64,000 nt of DNA from Macrothele yani (taxonomy: Eukaryota; Arthropoda; Arachnida; Araneae; Macrothelidae): assembly GCA_039090855.1 (NCBI GenBank), contig CM077022.1:75974971-76038970 (forward strand). The letters run 5' to 3'. Made by a program: the position numbers and the translations under genes. The notes beneath the pieces are model-generated. The model saw only the letters and a list, made by a program, of their open reading frames with translations. It ran no database searches and was not told where the DNA came from. Positions 1 through 11,409 of this stretch are shown one piece after another (the first letter of the stretch is position 1; every line of letters begins with the position of its first letter).

Positions 1-75
1 TCCAGTGTTTACATATGGAGCAGAGACATGAACCTTAACTAAAAAAAGACATACAAAGACTGCAGATCAACACTA
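1..75 (+). mobile_element. RTE-like LINE fragment (3' coding part)
   Basis: The first 75 bases closely match 9720-9795, which codes for the C-terminal 'TYGAETWTL' region of the RTE-like LINE at 7-10 kb. The match ends abruptly near base 75. It is a second, truncated copy of the same family, cut on the left by the window edge. Confidence 0.75.
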
Positions 76-176
76 GCACTACTCTCTGCTGCTCAGTGAA
101 AGATTAAATGTTTGTGAGCGACTGATATGAAAGAGTGGGTATCAGCCTGCTGAGAGTATCACGATGTGTGGAACTA

Positions 177-1423
177 TACTTTGATTCACCCTAAGAAAAC
201 ACTGAAAGGAAAGGTACAAGAGCCTACGCACTCGCTGAGCCTCCGGGGACGGCCAAAAGTTATGTTCATGCGCGTCACTCCCCACTGTGTCCTGCTGTTT
301 GCAGCTGTCAATCACTTCCCCCATCAACTCATTGGCACCGTCACCCACACTCTCTCCGGTTTAATGGTTGCTGATGAGGGCGTTTTAAGGGACGGAATTT
401 TTTTCTCAAAAATGCTTCAAATTCGTTGATATTTTATCGTATGATGTTTAGCAACAGTCTGAGACTACCTTTTTAAATTTCGCCCGAATATGTTGAAAAC
501 TTCCAGAGTTAATTTTTTCCCCCATCTTTTAAACTTTTATTGGCGATTCTTTTGATGCCGCTCTTATGGTTCCTATTTTTTTTTTATTAGAAGGAATCTA
601 AGTGGGGAAATTATGGGAAAGGCGGATACCTTCATTCCATTCATATGCCACTCAGTAATTTGCGGGCATATGAAAATGCTGCGCTCGTTGACGCCATCGA
701 TATTGTTTCGATCACAAAATAAAAAGATAAAACAATAATTACAGAAATGGCTGAAAGGCGCAGTGAAACAATGAACTGCGTTTCTCTTGTAGATTTAAAA
801 TATTATTAAATACAAGCTACTGTTTCCTTCCAATAAAAAAAATCAAAGAATATGAGACAAAAATACCAGTAAATGAAAACAGCGATGTGAATGATGTGAA
901 AGTCGGAAAAAGAATCAGTGAGTTACTGAAATGACATGCACAACCAACCCCTGCTTGGACAAACAGTTTCAGCACAAAAGTTGCTCCTGTCTCCAAAATC
1001 CCCCCCCCCCCCACCCTCAAACATTTCTTGGAAACACAGCCGCCTCCACATAACACCAGCTTGATGGGTAAGGAACTATTGTAACCGCCCTGTTGCAGCA
1101 GCCCCTTCAAGGCATTCTTTCTCCTGCCCAGCAGCCCAGGAAGGATTAGTGATGGTGGAGCTTTGTCTCCCAAACACTGCATATCTATGCATGTGTGGGC
1201 TGATCTAATTTTAAAATTTAATTTCAGAAAATAGATCATTTCTATTAGATTTATGTCTAAAATAACTATATGTACTTATGAGTAAACAGCTAGGGCAATA
1301 CAAAGTAGGATTCGGACAATAAATGCGTTGATTTTTACGGAAAATGTTGGGAACTACTTTTAGTTGCGGAGGTAGGTTTCACGTACCTTTCGCTTCAGTG
1401 TCTTCTTAGGGTGAATCGAAGTA
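177..1423. mobile_element. Candidate non-autonomous DNA transposon with ~40-bp TIRs
   Basis: Bases 177-213 (beginning TACTTTGATTCACCCTAAGA) recur in inverted form at 1384-1423, with a few mismatches. Each outer end is followed by TA, which fits a TA target duplication at 175-176 and 1424-1425. The 1.2-kb interior contains no recognisable transposase; a 140-codon minus-strand ORF at 817-1239 resembles nothing I know. It could be a MITE-like derivative of a Tc1/mariner- or pogo-type element. The family is unassigned. Confidence 0.45.
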
Positions 1424-2937
1424 TAAATCCTGTATTTACCAAGAGTTTGTATAGGAACAACTTGGAAATTAAAGAAGAAATTATTTTATATGCACATGGT
1501 TTGTATGTAAGACAGAAATGGTGTCATCCATGTGTCTAACTCTTCAAAAAGCATTGAAATTGTGCCATCCCCATTGGTGGATTTAGTTACCTGGGCCCTG
1601 CACACAACATTGGTTTTTGCCCCCCCTCACCTTGCCTACCATCCTTTAAAAATAGTGGTTTTTGTTTTTATACTTTTTACATTTTTATACTAATGTATAT
1701 TATTTTTACATTTTTATACTAATGTATGCAAAAGTATTTTTATTGCAAAGAAGTTTGACTTCAGGATTTCAACAGAATTACATATTTTAAGTGGCCTCCC
1801 CCCAACATTATTTGACCATTTTTGCAGTTGTATGTATGTTGTGGTTTGCTGCTGTAATAACTCAAAAACTATTATGGCTATCAAGATGAAATTTACTATT
1901 TTGGGGTCTTGTGATTTTCTGATAGGGAAGAATTAGTGGAATTTACAAGTGAGGGAAGGCCTTTGGTCACTGAAACACAGTACTGGCATTTAACATGCTA
2001 CATGAGGTTAGTTTATGCACTGCTTTAATTGCCATTGAAGCTACATGTGTGGGATCTGCGATTTCATATCATTAGATTCCACCTCACTGAAAGTTCACCC
2101 AAAAAGGCCCAAACATGAATGAAATCGATTAGTGTGCGTCTCGTAAAAGGAACTCTTTACGAATGTCGTATTTTATTCATATGGTAATAAATAGTCTTGC
2201 CATTGCCTCTCTCTCAAACTGGACTCAATAAGAAAGAAGTAAATTTAGGGGAAAGATTGGCCATCATATTAAAATTAAATACCCAACTAAAGGGCGATGT
2301 GCTCATTATATTCTAAGCACAGGGGCCAGAAATAACACTCCTATCTCTAAACTGAGTTGTGTAGTTTTAAGTAACATGACTCTCAAAATGAATTTTAGTC
2401 AGCTAGTATTTAAGCTAGCAAATTTTTACTTGTAGAAAACATATTTTAAATTCAGGGGTACTGATGCTCTTAAAACCCAGTAGAATGAATACCCCCCCCC
2501 CCGTGCTTTTCGAAGTGTAAAATAAATAAAAATCTTTATTTTTGAAGCCCTTCAGTATCGTGAGGCCCCGTTACTGGGTTTCTTTGGTGGCTTCCCTGTA
2601 AAACCACTCCATGGTTGTCCCAGAGCAAGAATCGTGCCTGCGCATCTCTTGATTACTGCCCTAGCATGTTACTGTTACACAATCCAGAGCTGTGTGTTTC
2701 CAATACAATCAGTAGGACATTCCATTCCTTTTCATGGCAACTTTCCATTCTAAAAGCAGGCACACATGAAAAAATCAGTACATTTTTCAGTCTTACTCAG
2801 TTGTATTGCAGATAACACACAACCTTGCTTGTTCTCGTATTGTTAAGAATGTCAACCCTAGATTTAACATTGTTCATTTTTAATTTCCTTTCAGTTTTTA
2901 TCATTTGTAAATTCTGGAAAGAAAACTGAAAATATTA
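1424..2937. other. No gene seen; AT-rich, with a poly-C tract
   Basis: I see no coding signal. A C-run near 2492-2502 is followed by GTGCTTTTCGAAGTGTAA. Nearly the same arrangement recurs at 5192-5230 inside the 4.9-kb inverted unit, so this is probably a scrap of a related repeat. Confidence 0.5.
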
Positions 2938-4494
2938 CACTGGTGTGCAAAAATTAAGGATGAAGAGGAGAAATTAGCATAACAGTGGAACGAGCAGGCA
3001 GAACGGACCAAAAGACCACTCAGGAGATAGAATAGGGTCCAGTACGGTAGGGCATGCGCATATATGCAGCATGACATGGGGGGGGGGTCGGAAGGGTATA
3101 AAGCACACAGGCTTTATACCCTTCTGACAATTCAGCAATTCGGTGAAAGCTATTGCACGGTGTACATCGGTTTGAACGACGTCGAGTTGCTGCCACCATG
3201 TGATATGGCCAACAGGCAATCCAGTAGACGACATCTGGATGACTTTACTCGAGGTCGCGTCATTGGGAAGTTGGAAGGAGGTCGAAGTGTGACTAGTGTG
3301 GCCGAGGAGTTCGGGATTGCTCACAGCATCGTTTCACGAGCTTGGAGAGCATTTCAAACAACAGGAATAGCTGTCCGAGAGTTTAGGAGTGGTCGTCCTC
3401 GAGCAACCACGGAGGCGGACGACCAGTATATTGTCCTACAGGCAAGAAGAGACAGATGGCAGACAGCGGGAGAAATTGCAAGGTACATGCAACAGACAAC
3501 TGGACGTCGGCTATCGCGTTTTAGCGTGGCCAGGAGGCTGCACAAAGGTGGTCTATTTGCACGACGACGAGTACGGTGTGTGCCATTAACGCCTGCTCGT
3601 CGAAGATGGCGTTTTCTGTGGTGCCAGGAACACAAGAACTGGACACATCAGCAATGGGGTAGAGTTCTCTTTACAGATGAGAGCCGATTTAGTCTGACGA
3701 GAGATTCTGGACTTATACACATCTGGAGAGAGCAGAGAACACGCAATCACACTTCCAACATCATCGAAAGGGACCGGTTTGGAGGTGGCGGAGGTCTCGT
3801 TTGGGGCGGTATCATGCTTGGTTGCCGTACTGACCTCCATATCTTCCAAGGAGGTTCAATTACTTGTGTCCGCTATTGTACCGAGTTTCTCCTGCCTCAC
3901 GTGCGTCTGTTTAGAGGTGCTGTGGGTCCTGAGTTCCTCTTCATGGACGACAACGCTACACCTCATCGTACAGTGGCTGTCGCAGAGCTGTTGGAGAGTG
4001 AAGATATTCAATGCATGGATTGGCCCGCAAGGTCCCCGGACCTAAATCCAATCGAACACGTGTGACCTTCTCGGGAGACACTTGGCAGTACGTCACGAGC
4101 CGCCAGCAACGATTCCGCAGCTGCGATTGGCGCTACAAGAGGAATGGGCTGCGATGCCTCAACAGCTCCTTGACAACCTCGTCCTCAGCATGGACAGACG
4201 TTGTAAATCCTGCAACGTAGTCAGGGGTGATCATATCCCCTACTAAAGACTGGATTTTACTTGGCAGCGGCCTGTCACATGGACGTTTCTGTCTTCTGTC
4301 CAGTTGTGCTCGAAGCTACCTTTTCAATAAAGTGCTTTTGTATCCTTTGGATTCCTTGTTTAGACAGTTTTGCTCACTTGTCCCATATTCTTACATCTTG
4401 GGGATCTTATGGTATGATTTGAGTCTCTGTGGAGCACTTCTGCACGACGTTACATTCGAAAAACAGTCTCTTCCTTAATTTTTGCACGCCAGTG
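2938..4494 (+). mobile_element. Tc1-like DNA transposon, 1557 bp
   Basis: The element has 23-bp terminal inverted repeats: CACTGGTGTGCAAAAATTAA at the left end, and its inverse with one mismatch at 4472-4494. It is flanked by TA at 2936-2937 and 4495-4496, the usual Tc1/mariner target duplication. Its length fits an autonomous Tc1-type element. It encloses one transposase gene, described separately. Confidence 0.92.
3205..4246 (+). pseudogene. Tc1-like DD34E transposase, one frameshift
   Basis: The product would be the transposase that cuts and pastes the surrounding element. The start is placed at the ATG of MANRQSS; the open frame extends upstream to 3064, but that part looks non-coding. 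The N-terminus is a paired helix-turn-helix region (RGRVIGKLEGG, SVTSVAEEFGIAHS). The catalytic acidic residues are in FTDESRF, in MDDNATPH and in SPDLNPIEHV; 34 residues separate the last two, so this is a DD34E enzyme. At about 4063 two bases are missing: the expected EHVWDLLGR reads EHV then TGA. The downstream frame then restores DLLGRHLAVRHEPP and runs on to a stop at 4244-4246. This is the only lesion I see, so the copy is young. Confidence 0.9.
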
Positions 4495-5013
4495 TACATA
4501 TTGCCCTTTCAGCCATCAGTTGTGTATTCTTAAAATCCCATGAGAAAAAATGAGCATATTAAGTATAGCAGTTGGTGGCCTGTTTACTGCATGCATGATC
4601 TGCAGAAGTGTGCCCCTCCCCCTATATTAAGCCATTTCATTCTTCTCAAAAATGAGAACAATACTTCTTAGCAGCTGTACTCTGACGTGGGTTCAAGATT
4701 TCCTGTAGTACCATTGTTAAGTTTAACAGTCTTCTGAGAATCAGTAGAGGGGACGAAATTTCTTGTCCCTTTTGTATGGCTTATGGAAAATTAGGGTGTT
4801 TTTCACTGAAATGCTTTAGAGTGCACATGAAGTGTTTTCAACAGTTTCCCACTTCTCCTTACTTTCTGTAATATCTATTTGCTTATTAATAGAGCTTAGA
4901 TCATGCACTAAAGTTCATCATAGTGAGAATAATTGGGAGTGAAACATGTAACACAAAACATTTGAATAATTTTTGATGACATATCACGCTAAAGTTACAT
5001 AAAATTACAAGTG

Positions 5014-5055
5014 GTGGGACGTTTCGGTAGTGACTTCTACCTTCATCAGCCATGG
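5014..5055 (-). ncRNA. Hammerhead-ribozyme-like motif
   Basis: On the minus strand, CTGATGA (5043-5049) is followed by one extra A, a helix GGTAG/CTACC and then GAAACGTC (5018-5025). The ACGT makes a minimal, self-complementary stem III ending in the cleavable C. Flanking TGG/CCA gives a 3-bp stem I. Motifs with very short stem III are known from Penelope-like elements. The extra A between core and helix II is unusual, so activity is uncertain. Confidence 0.6.
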
Positions 5056-5360
5056 AATGAAACACGTGGTATAAGCATAAGTTGTTGCCAGATTTCAAAA
5101 TAGCTTTCTGAATGATAGGTACGTTAAAAGGTACATCTGTATTACAGGTGTTTGGAGTAAGGAAGATTTCAAAGCTTTCGCGCATAAGAATGAAATACCC
5201 CCCCCCTCCTGTGCTTTTCGAAGTGTAAGGGAGCAAAAGCATTGAAATCTTCCTTACACCTAACACCTGTAATACAGATGCACCTTTTAACATAACTATG
5301 ATTTGGAAAGCTATTTTGAAATCTGGCAATAACTGATGCTAATACCACATGTTTCATTCC

Positions 5361-5402
5361 ATGGCTGATGAAGGTAGGAAGCCGCTACCGAAACGTCCGA
5401 CC
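5361..5402 (+). ncRNA. Hammerhead-ribozyme-like motif
   Basis: This is the partner of the minus-strand motif at 5014-5055. CTGATGA (5365-5371), an extra A, helix GGTAG/CTACC and GAAACGTC (5390-5397) are all present. Stem I is weaker than in the left copy because the downstream CCACC has become CGACC. Confidence 0.55.
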
Positions 5403-5465
5403 ACTTGTAATTTTACGTAACTGTAGCGTGATATGTCATCAAGAATTATTCTAACTAAAGTTCAT

Positions 5466-6691
5466 ATTGTTAAATTTGTGAAATACCAAAATTAGTTGTC
5501 AAGTTAATTAAATCATGTGTATGATATAGAAAAATTAAAGTAAAAAAAAAATGCCATTAAGTAAAACATCAAAATTGAAATGCATGCAGAAACCTGTGTC
5601 AGATGATCCAGTTGAAGCTTTACTGTGAAATGGTTCAAACAACAGTGTATGTGTCTTCTTTTGAAGTTAAAAATTCCTAGTTAGCTAAGCTTTTAAAGAG
5701 TAGAATTTATTGGCTAGTTTGGTCATTTTAAGCTTTCCCACAGCATTGTTTTTACCAAAATCAGTAGATAGGCAAAAAGCATAAAAATGAAGAAATCACA
5801 AATAGCTGAATTTTTTCCTAAAGTTTGTGGAGGCTATGTGGACAGTAAAAATCAATAATGAAACAGTGCTTTTTTTTCTTCTGACTTCAGATCAGATTTT
5901 AAATCATGGACAAAAGAATTGCATCAAAGGTGAACTTTTTAAGAATTGCTTAACAGAACGTCGCAGAGAAACTCACATTAACTGTGATAGAAATGAACAG
6001 AAATCTCGGATGTTTTAAAAACAATTGAAGTTGTCCTGATCTATGGCATGCTAAAAAAAAAAAAAAAAAAAAGGGTGTGAATGACTGCAATTTTATTTTA
6101 AATGGAGATATAACTCTGGGATCATGAATTACACATAGAAAACAAGAAGGTACTTCTATGTGATTTATCCATCCCATCTTGAAATTAAAAATTTGTGGAA
6201 AATTAAGTTTGTGTTTCTTTCCCTGAACTTCACGAGCAAGGAGTTATCTGAGTTTAAGTAAACTTTACTTGAAATGCTTCAAGCAACAAGAAAGCACTGT
6301 GTTGTTTAATGACTCTTTTGATGGCAAAAGCCACAGAATTCACTAAGCTCTTTAAAAAATAGATGTGTGTGTCCAGTAGTTTATTGATAATATTAATTCA
6401 TGTCACAATATTGGTTTCAATGTATAGTTAATCTTAAACAATGTCACAACAGTGGTTCCAAAGTATAGTCACATAGTTATCATAGCTGAATTCTGAAAAA
6501 AGAAAAGTTGAAACTTGAATATTACTACTTCTTTTTCTTTCAGTTAGTCTGTTGCAAATTTACTGTTCATCAAAACAGAAAATTTAAATTGTTAGATGGC
6601 TTTCCAGTTGTGTATGCTGCCCTCAAGTTTATTTTGCATTTTTTTATGTTGTTTCACTTAAAGTGTAAATAAAATTTTTTTTTTCATTTAG
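5466..6691. other. Intronic or upstream sequence, nothing recognised
   Basis: AT-rich sequence with an A-run near 6052-6072 and no coding signal. The last 20 bases are the pyrimidine-rich acceptor of the first exon. Upstream USP32 exons were looked for by eye and not found in 1-6.7 kb. Confidence 0.5.
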
Positions 6692-6797
6692 CACATTTTT
6701 CTGGCATGTGGTGGAACAACCAAAGGCATCACTTTCAAGGATCTTCTGTGTGGATTAGTTCTTTTGACAAGGGGAGAGGAATCAGAAAAGATCAGAT
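6692..6797 (+). CDS. USP32: USP32-like, exon 1 of 6 seen
   Basis: This partial gene encodes a ubiquitin-specific protease of the USP32 type, a membrane-associated deubiquitinase with N-terminal EF-hands; the USP catalytic domain should lie downstream, beyond what is seen here. The exon is preceded by a T-rich tract and ATTTAG and followed by GTAAGT. It encodes HIFLACGGTTKGITFKDLLC followed by GLVLLTRGEESEKIR, matching the family pattern GGTSKG...GLVLLTRG. It enters in phase 0 and leaves with one base of a codon, which the next exon completes as F. The start codon lies upstream of the window or in an exon I could not find. Assignment is by recalled family sequence and the matching joins. Confidence 0.88.
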
Positions 6798-6999
6798 GTA
6801 AGTAATTCATTGCTGAAGTAATTTTAATACTGCATAAGCTGTGCATCATAAAATTTAAGCAGGTTTACATGATAAGAAATGAAAAGCATTTTTAAAAGTG
6901 TGTGTGGTGTACAAATAAATAGCACATGCAATCGTACATGTTATGTAGCAGTGCTACACTGCTTTACGGCACTGTACATGTAAAGTCAGGTGATGTGTA
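6798..6999. other. Intron 1, left part
   Basis: Intron 1 spans 6798-11287. This first part is plain AT-rich sequence from the GTAAGT donor up to the RTE-like LINE. Confidence 0.6.
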
Positions 7000-9900
7000 A
7001 CATCACAGCCGCTCCTTGACAAAAGTCAACCCCACCTTCTCGTGGTGCATCCTGTTCCCACTAACGGGGCTCTGACGACTGCCAATAGCGGTATAACTAT
7101 ACCATCGGGATTAGAGGAAATGCTATCCCACACTCGCCAACCCGCTTGGCCAGCGTGGTGAGTTATGGCCAAACCCCTCCAAAATGACTCCACAACTTAA
7201 ATCTTGGCCCTCAGTCTCCGGCAGCTGGAATGTACCTGGCCAAAGCAGCGACCAGTGCGACATGAAGGTAGAGGGTACTAAAAATCCCCGGAGGACTGGA
7301 CTAGGCTGCCATTTGATGCTGACCTAGGCTATGTATAATGGACGCTCCCTATCTTCTGATTCAAGGCTTCTTGAATTGGAAGAGGAACTACAAGGAATCA
7401 AGTGGGACATCGTCGGGCTAAGTGAGGTAAAGAGAAAAGGAGAAGATCTCATTGAACTGAAAAGTGGACATCTCTTCTACTATCGTGGACAGATACTGGC
7501 AGAACTAGTGGTGTTGGATTTATAATAAACAAGAAACTGAAGGATAAAGTTGTAGAAGTTGTTGAAAGTTCCTCTGACAGAGCTGCACGATTTCGTTATC
7601 TTACTCTCGAGAAGATACAAGGCTCAGATTATTCAAACTTATGCACCCCCCCCCCCCATAAGTCATCCTGAAGAAGAAATTGAAGAATTTTATGAGGAAA
7701 TTCGTCGTCTAAATAATAAAGGTAAGCAGCACTTGAAGATAATTATGGGAGATTTCAATGCAAAAATAGGGCAACTGCAACAGAATGAAACTTCAGTAGG
7801 TAAATTCGGTAACGGCAACAGAAACCAGCGTGGAAATACTCTCGTTGAGTTTGCAGAGGTAGAAGAGTTTTTCATCTTGAACTCCTTTTTCAAGAAAAAG
7901 CCACATAGGAAATGGACATGGAGACATCCAAATGGGACGACAAGTGAAATTGATTTTATTATGTATAACAAAAAATTCGTCATAGAAGACTGCAGTGTGC
8001 TAAACAAGTTCAACACAGGTAGTGATCATAGATTGGTGAGATGTAAGATGCACTTCAACACTAAACTCGAACGTGGCAAGCTCATAAGACAAACAAAATG
8101 TATTGACATAACCAACCTTAAAAAACACCATAATACCTTCAAGTTGGAACTGAAGAACAGATTCTCTGCTTTAGAAGGCCTAACATCGGAAGAAGTGGAT
8201 ATTTCTGAAGTTAACAGAAAAGTCACCAAAGCTCTTATGGAAACAGCAACAAAATTAGCTGGGTCTAAGAACAAGTTGCATGTGAACAAATTATCAGGAA
8301 AAACCAAAATGTTGATGCAAAAAAGAAGAGAGATGAGGACAACTAAAGAAGATGTGACTTCCAAAGTGGAATATATAGAGCTATGCAAGACAGTACGAAA
8401 AAGTATCACTGACGATGTAAGGAAATTCAATTGTGAACTAGTAAGGAAAGCAATTGAAAACAACCAAAGCCTAAAGATAGCAAAGGGACATCTCAGTAAG
8501 GGAAAAAAACAGATTATGGCACTGAGAAAAGAAGATGGTTCTGTAACAAGAAATAGAGGCGAAATTTTGACAAGAGTGAAAGATTTCTACTCCAAATTAT
8601 ATGAAAGGGATGATACATGTACTCCAGACATCATGAAAGGTACCAGAGTTCTTCCAGTCCACCCAGCAGAAGTTGCACATGCAATCAAGAACATGAAGCG
8701 GGGAAAAGCTCCAAGAGAAGATGGAATTACTGTAGACATCATGCAAGAAGCAAGTAGAGATATCGAAACAGTACTCGCCCAAATTTTCACTCTATGCCTT
8801 AATGAAGAGAAGATTCCTGAGGATTGGGACAGTGCTACAATGATCCTGCTACATAAAAAAGGTGACATTGAGGATCTTGGGAACTACAAACCTATCAGCC
8901 TCCTATCAGTGGTTTATAAAATCTTCACTAAAGTTCTTTCACACCGCTTGAAGGTAACACTGGACATGGCTCAACCGAGAGAACAAGCTGGATTCAGGAG
9001 TGGCTACAGCACAATAGATCATATCCACGTACTGAGAGAACTAATTGAAAGAGCGAGGGAATATGAACTTCCATTGTGCATGGCTTTTATAGATTATGAA
9101 AAAGCCTTTGATTCGGTGAAACCATCAGCAGTTACAATGGCTCAGAAATCCTGCGGTATTGAAGATGCATACATTAATAACATCTAGGAAAATGCAAGTG
9201 CAAAGATTCGGCTGTTTGAAAATACAACACACATAAAAATTGGAAAGGGAGTGAGACAAGGTGACACCATATCTCCGAAGCTGTTTAATGCCACATTGGA
9301 AAATGTCTTTCAATCACTGAACTGGGAAGACAAAGGGATAAAGATTAATAGAGATTATCTAACTCACCTTCGTTTTGCTGATGATGTAGTTAATGTTGCA
9401 ACTACCCCATCAGAGCCGCAGAGTATGATCCAGGAACTTGCTGACAAGAGTAAAGAAGTGGGATTAAAAATGAACTTTCAGAAGACAAAAGTGATGTACA
9501 ATGCTTTTACAAGAAATGAATATTTATCGATTGATGGGGAAAAGCTGGAGATAACCAATACCTACATTTACCTTGGACAGAAGATATCAAGTGAGGGTTA
9601 CATTGATGAAGAAATTAATCTGCGTATAAAACTTGCCTGGAGAGCGTTTGAAAGAAACAGTATAATTTTCAAGAGCAATATGCCATTATGTCTTAAAAGA
9701 AAAGTGTGATCAATGCATCCTTCCAGTGCTTACATATGGTGCAGAGACATGGACCTTAACTAAACGAGACATACAAAGACTGCAGACAACTCAAAGAAGC
9801 ATGGAGAAGTGCATGCTTGGTGTAACCAGGAGAGATAAGAAGTGGAACTCTTGGATCAGAAAAATGACAAGAGTGGAAGACGACATGACCAGAGTAAAAT

Positions 9901-10151
9901 CCCTGAAATGGCAATGGGCTGGATATATTTCCAGAAGGACAGACCATCGATGGACAGCTGAAATTTTAGATTGGATTCCTAGGAACAGGAAAAGACCCAG
10001 AAGAAGACCACACGGGAGATAGGCGGATGAAATTCGAAAGTATGCGGGAGTGATATGGAGGAGACTGGCACAAGACAGACCGTTGTGGAGGAAACTTGGG
10101 GAGACCTTCGTCCAGCAGTGGATTGATAATGGTTGACAATGATGATGATGA
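7000..10151 (+). mobile_element. RTE-clade LINE, nearly full length, decayed
   Basis: This non-LTR retrotransposon sits in intron 1 in the gene's orientation. It has a GC-richer 5' leader from about 7000 and an apurinic-type endonuclease (IIMGDFNAKIGQ near 7740, GSDHRLVRCKMH near 8020). A reverse transcriptase follows (YKPISLLSV, EQAGFRSGYST, AFIDYEKAFDSV, LRFADDVV). The C-terminal QWAGYISRRTDHRW segment is typical of RTE elements. The 3' end finishes in a short GAT repeat near 10135-10151. Ends are approximate, and I found no clear target duplication. Confidence 0.85.
7331..10022 (+). pseudogene. RTE-like endonuclease/reverse transcriptase, broken
   Basis: One polyprotein in several pieces: 7331-7525, 7559-9187, 9188-9709 and 9726-10022. 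It would nick the target and copy its own RNA there. There is a frameshift near 7500, where the expected GVGFIIN is split. A TAG at 9185-9187 falls in the middle of the reverse transcriptase with the same frame continuing on both sides. A 1-base shift near 9707 precedes LTYGAETWTL. The catalytic FADD motif (near 9375) is intact. The copy cannot make a whole protein, so it is a moderately old insertion. It is a LINE product, not a host gene. Confidence 0.85.
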
Positions 10152-11287
10152 CATGCAGCTATTCATTGGTTGGGATGTTCCATCTCGAGTATGGAAATGA
10201 AAGTAATTGAAAAATGTGTAATTGCTACTACTTGGAAAATAAGAAATACATATCTTTTTTTATGTGGTAGATATTAAGTGAAAGTCACACCCTATTATTG
10301 GGTGTTACTGGCCAATGAATTTCACTTGTCAGTGATCTTAAAAGGAAAAAGCCTATTTTGTGGAAAAAAAACAAACAAAAACACTGCAAAATTGTGCTGC
10401 TACTGTTTTCACTATCAGTTTTTGTGTTTCATTACATGTACAGTACAAAAGTATCAGTTTATTTTCATTTACCCTTCTTTTTTGCCTTATCTCTGTAGAA
10501 AGCTTAGTAATTATAATGAAGATGAAAATTGTCAGAACTAAATACTTTATTTATCAACAAACTGTAATGTTATAAGAATAGCCTTCAATATCCCTAGCCA
10601 CCTGAATTTCACTTTAATCTCATAGCTTTATTGATGAACATGCTAATGTTCTTTATGCAACATAGATGTGCAGATACTGCAGTGTGTTCGTTAGGCTAGA
10701 TTTTTTGAAAGGATTTGTACCCTTGACCTTGAAGGTGCGATTTCAGAAGTAATGACAGTAAAAGTTAAATTTCTGATCACATTTACTTGTGAATTAAAGG
10801 TGGTGTGAGTGTGTTGAGGTAAAATAGACAGGAGTTATTTTCAGACTATAAAACAAAATTTTTCAGATGTCTGAAAGGGAGGGAGTTGTGAGGGCTTCCC
10901 CCTTTTATTTTATTTCTCATTGCCTGCAGAGAGAGTACACTTTATATTTTTGCTGCTGCTCATTAGAGCTCAGTTTTGTTTTGTGTTTGAGCTGGAAAAG
11001 TGCCATGAATCATTGTACCAGTATGTAGATAACGTTGAACTCTTCACATACACCTGTACTGATGTTCATCACACACTATATTTGCCTTTTTGTTGCTTGT
11101 TTTTTTGGTCAAAAACTTATTATGTTTGTGCTCAGGTAAATTGTATTTTGCTATGATTAAGGAACTTTTTTGTTACTAAATATCAACATTACTAAACATA
11201 AAGGGGAAATTTTGTGATATATGTTCAAAAATGTTCACTAATATTTTTGTGTTTTCTTTTGCATAACTTGAATAATTTCTTTTTCAG
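10152..11287. other. Intron 1, right part
   Basis: AT-rich intronic sequence. The short ORFs here show no recognisable protein features. The end is the TTTTCAG acceptor of the next exon. Confidence 0.6.
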
Positions 11288-11409
11288 TTATTTTTAGCTT
11301 GTGTGCTAATGAAGGTGGACCATATGTCTATAAGGATGATATGATAAGGCTTGTGCAGGCTTGTGATAATGGCTTTGTCCCTGAAGCAGTTGCTGATTGC
11401 TTTTCTGAA
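11288..11409 (+). CDS. USP32: USP32-like, exon 2 of 6 seen
   Basis: Acceptor TTTTCAG is followed by TT ATT TTT, which completes the F codon begun in exon 1 and gives KIRFIFSLCANEGG. The exon continues with YVYKDDMIRLVQACDNG and ADCFSE and ends exactly at a codon before GTAAGA. In the family this stretch is the helical EF-hand-like segment between the GLVLLTRG and FRDWL motifs (family form YIFSLFSSESGNYV). No calcium-binding loop with a full set of acidic residues is visible in this exon. Introns of 4.5 kb on the left and 6.6 kb on the right separate it from its neighbours. Frame and splice sites are intact. Confidence 0.9.

Larger units (their letters stand above)
4919..5453. mobile_element. 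Fold-back unit of Penelope-like terminal sequence
   Basis: Two ~200-bp arms in inverted orientation flank a short spacer that contains poly-C. The 12-bp direct repeat ACTAAAGTTCAT borders the unit at 4907-4918 and 5454-5465, so it reads as a single insertion. Each arm carries a hammerhead-like motif pointing outwards. No reverse transcriptase or endonuclease is present. By comparison with the three longer pairs at 32-54 kb, I infer a non-autonomous or internally deleted Penelope-like inverted pair. Confidence 0.65.

Noticed and set aside
817..1239. 140-codon minus-strand ORF as a gene
   Set aside because: Composition follows poly-C and T-rich sequence, no recognisable motif, and it lies within a probable transposon.
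7000..10151. Endonuclease/RT ORFs as host genes
   Set aside because: Order of domains, stops and frameshifts, and a second fragment at 1-75 show it is a LINE.
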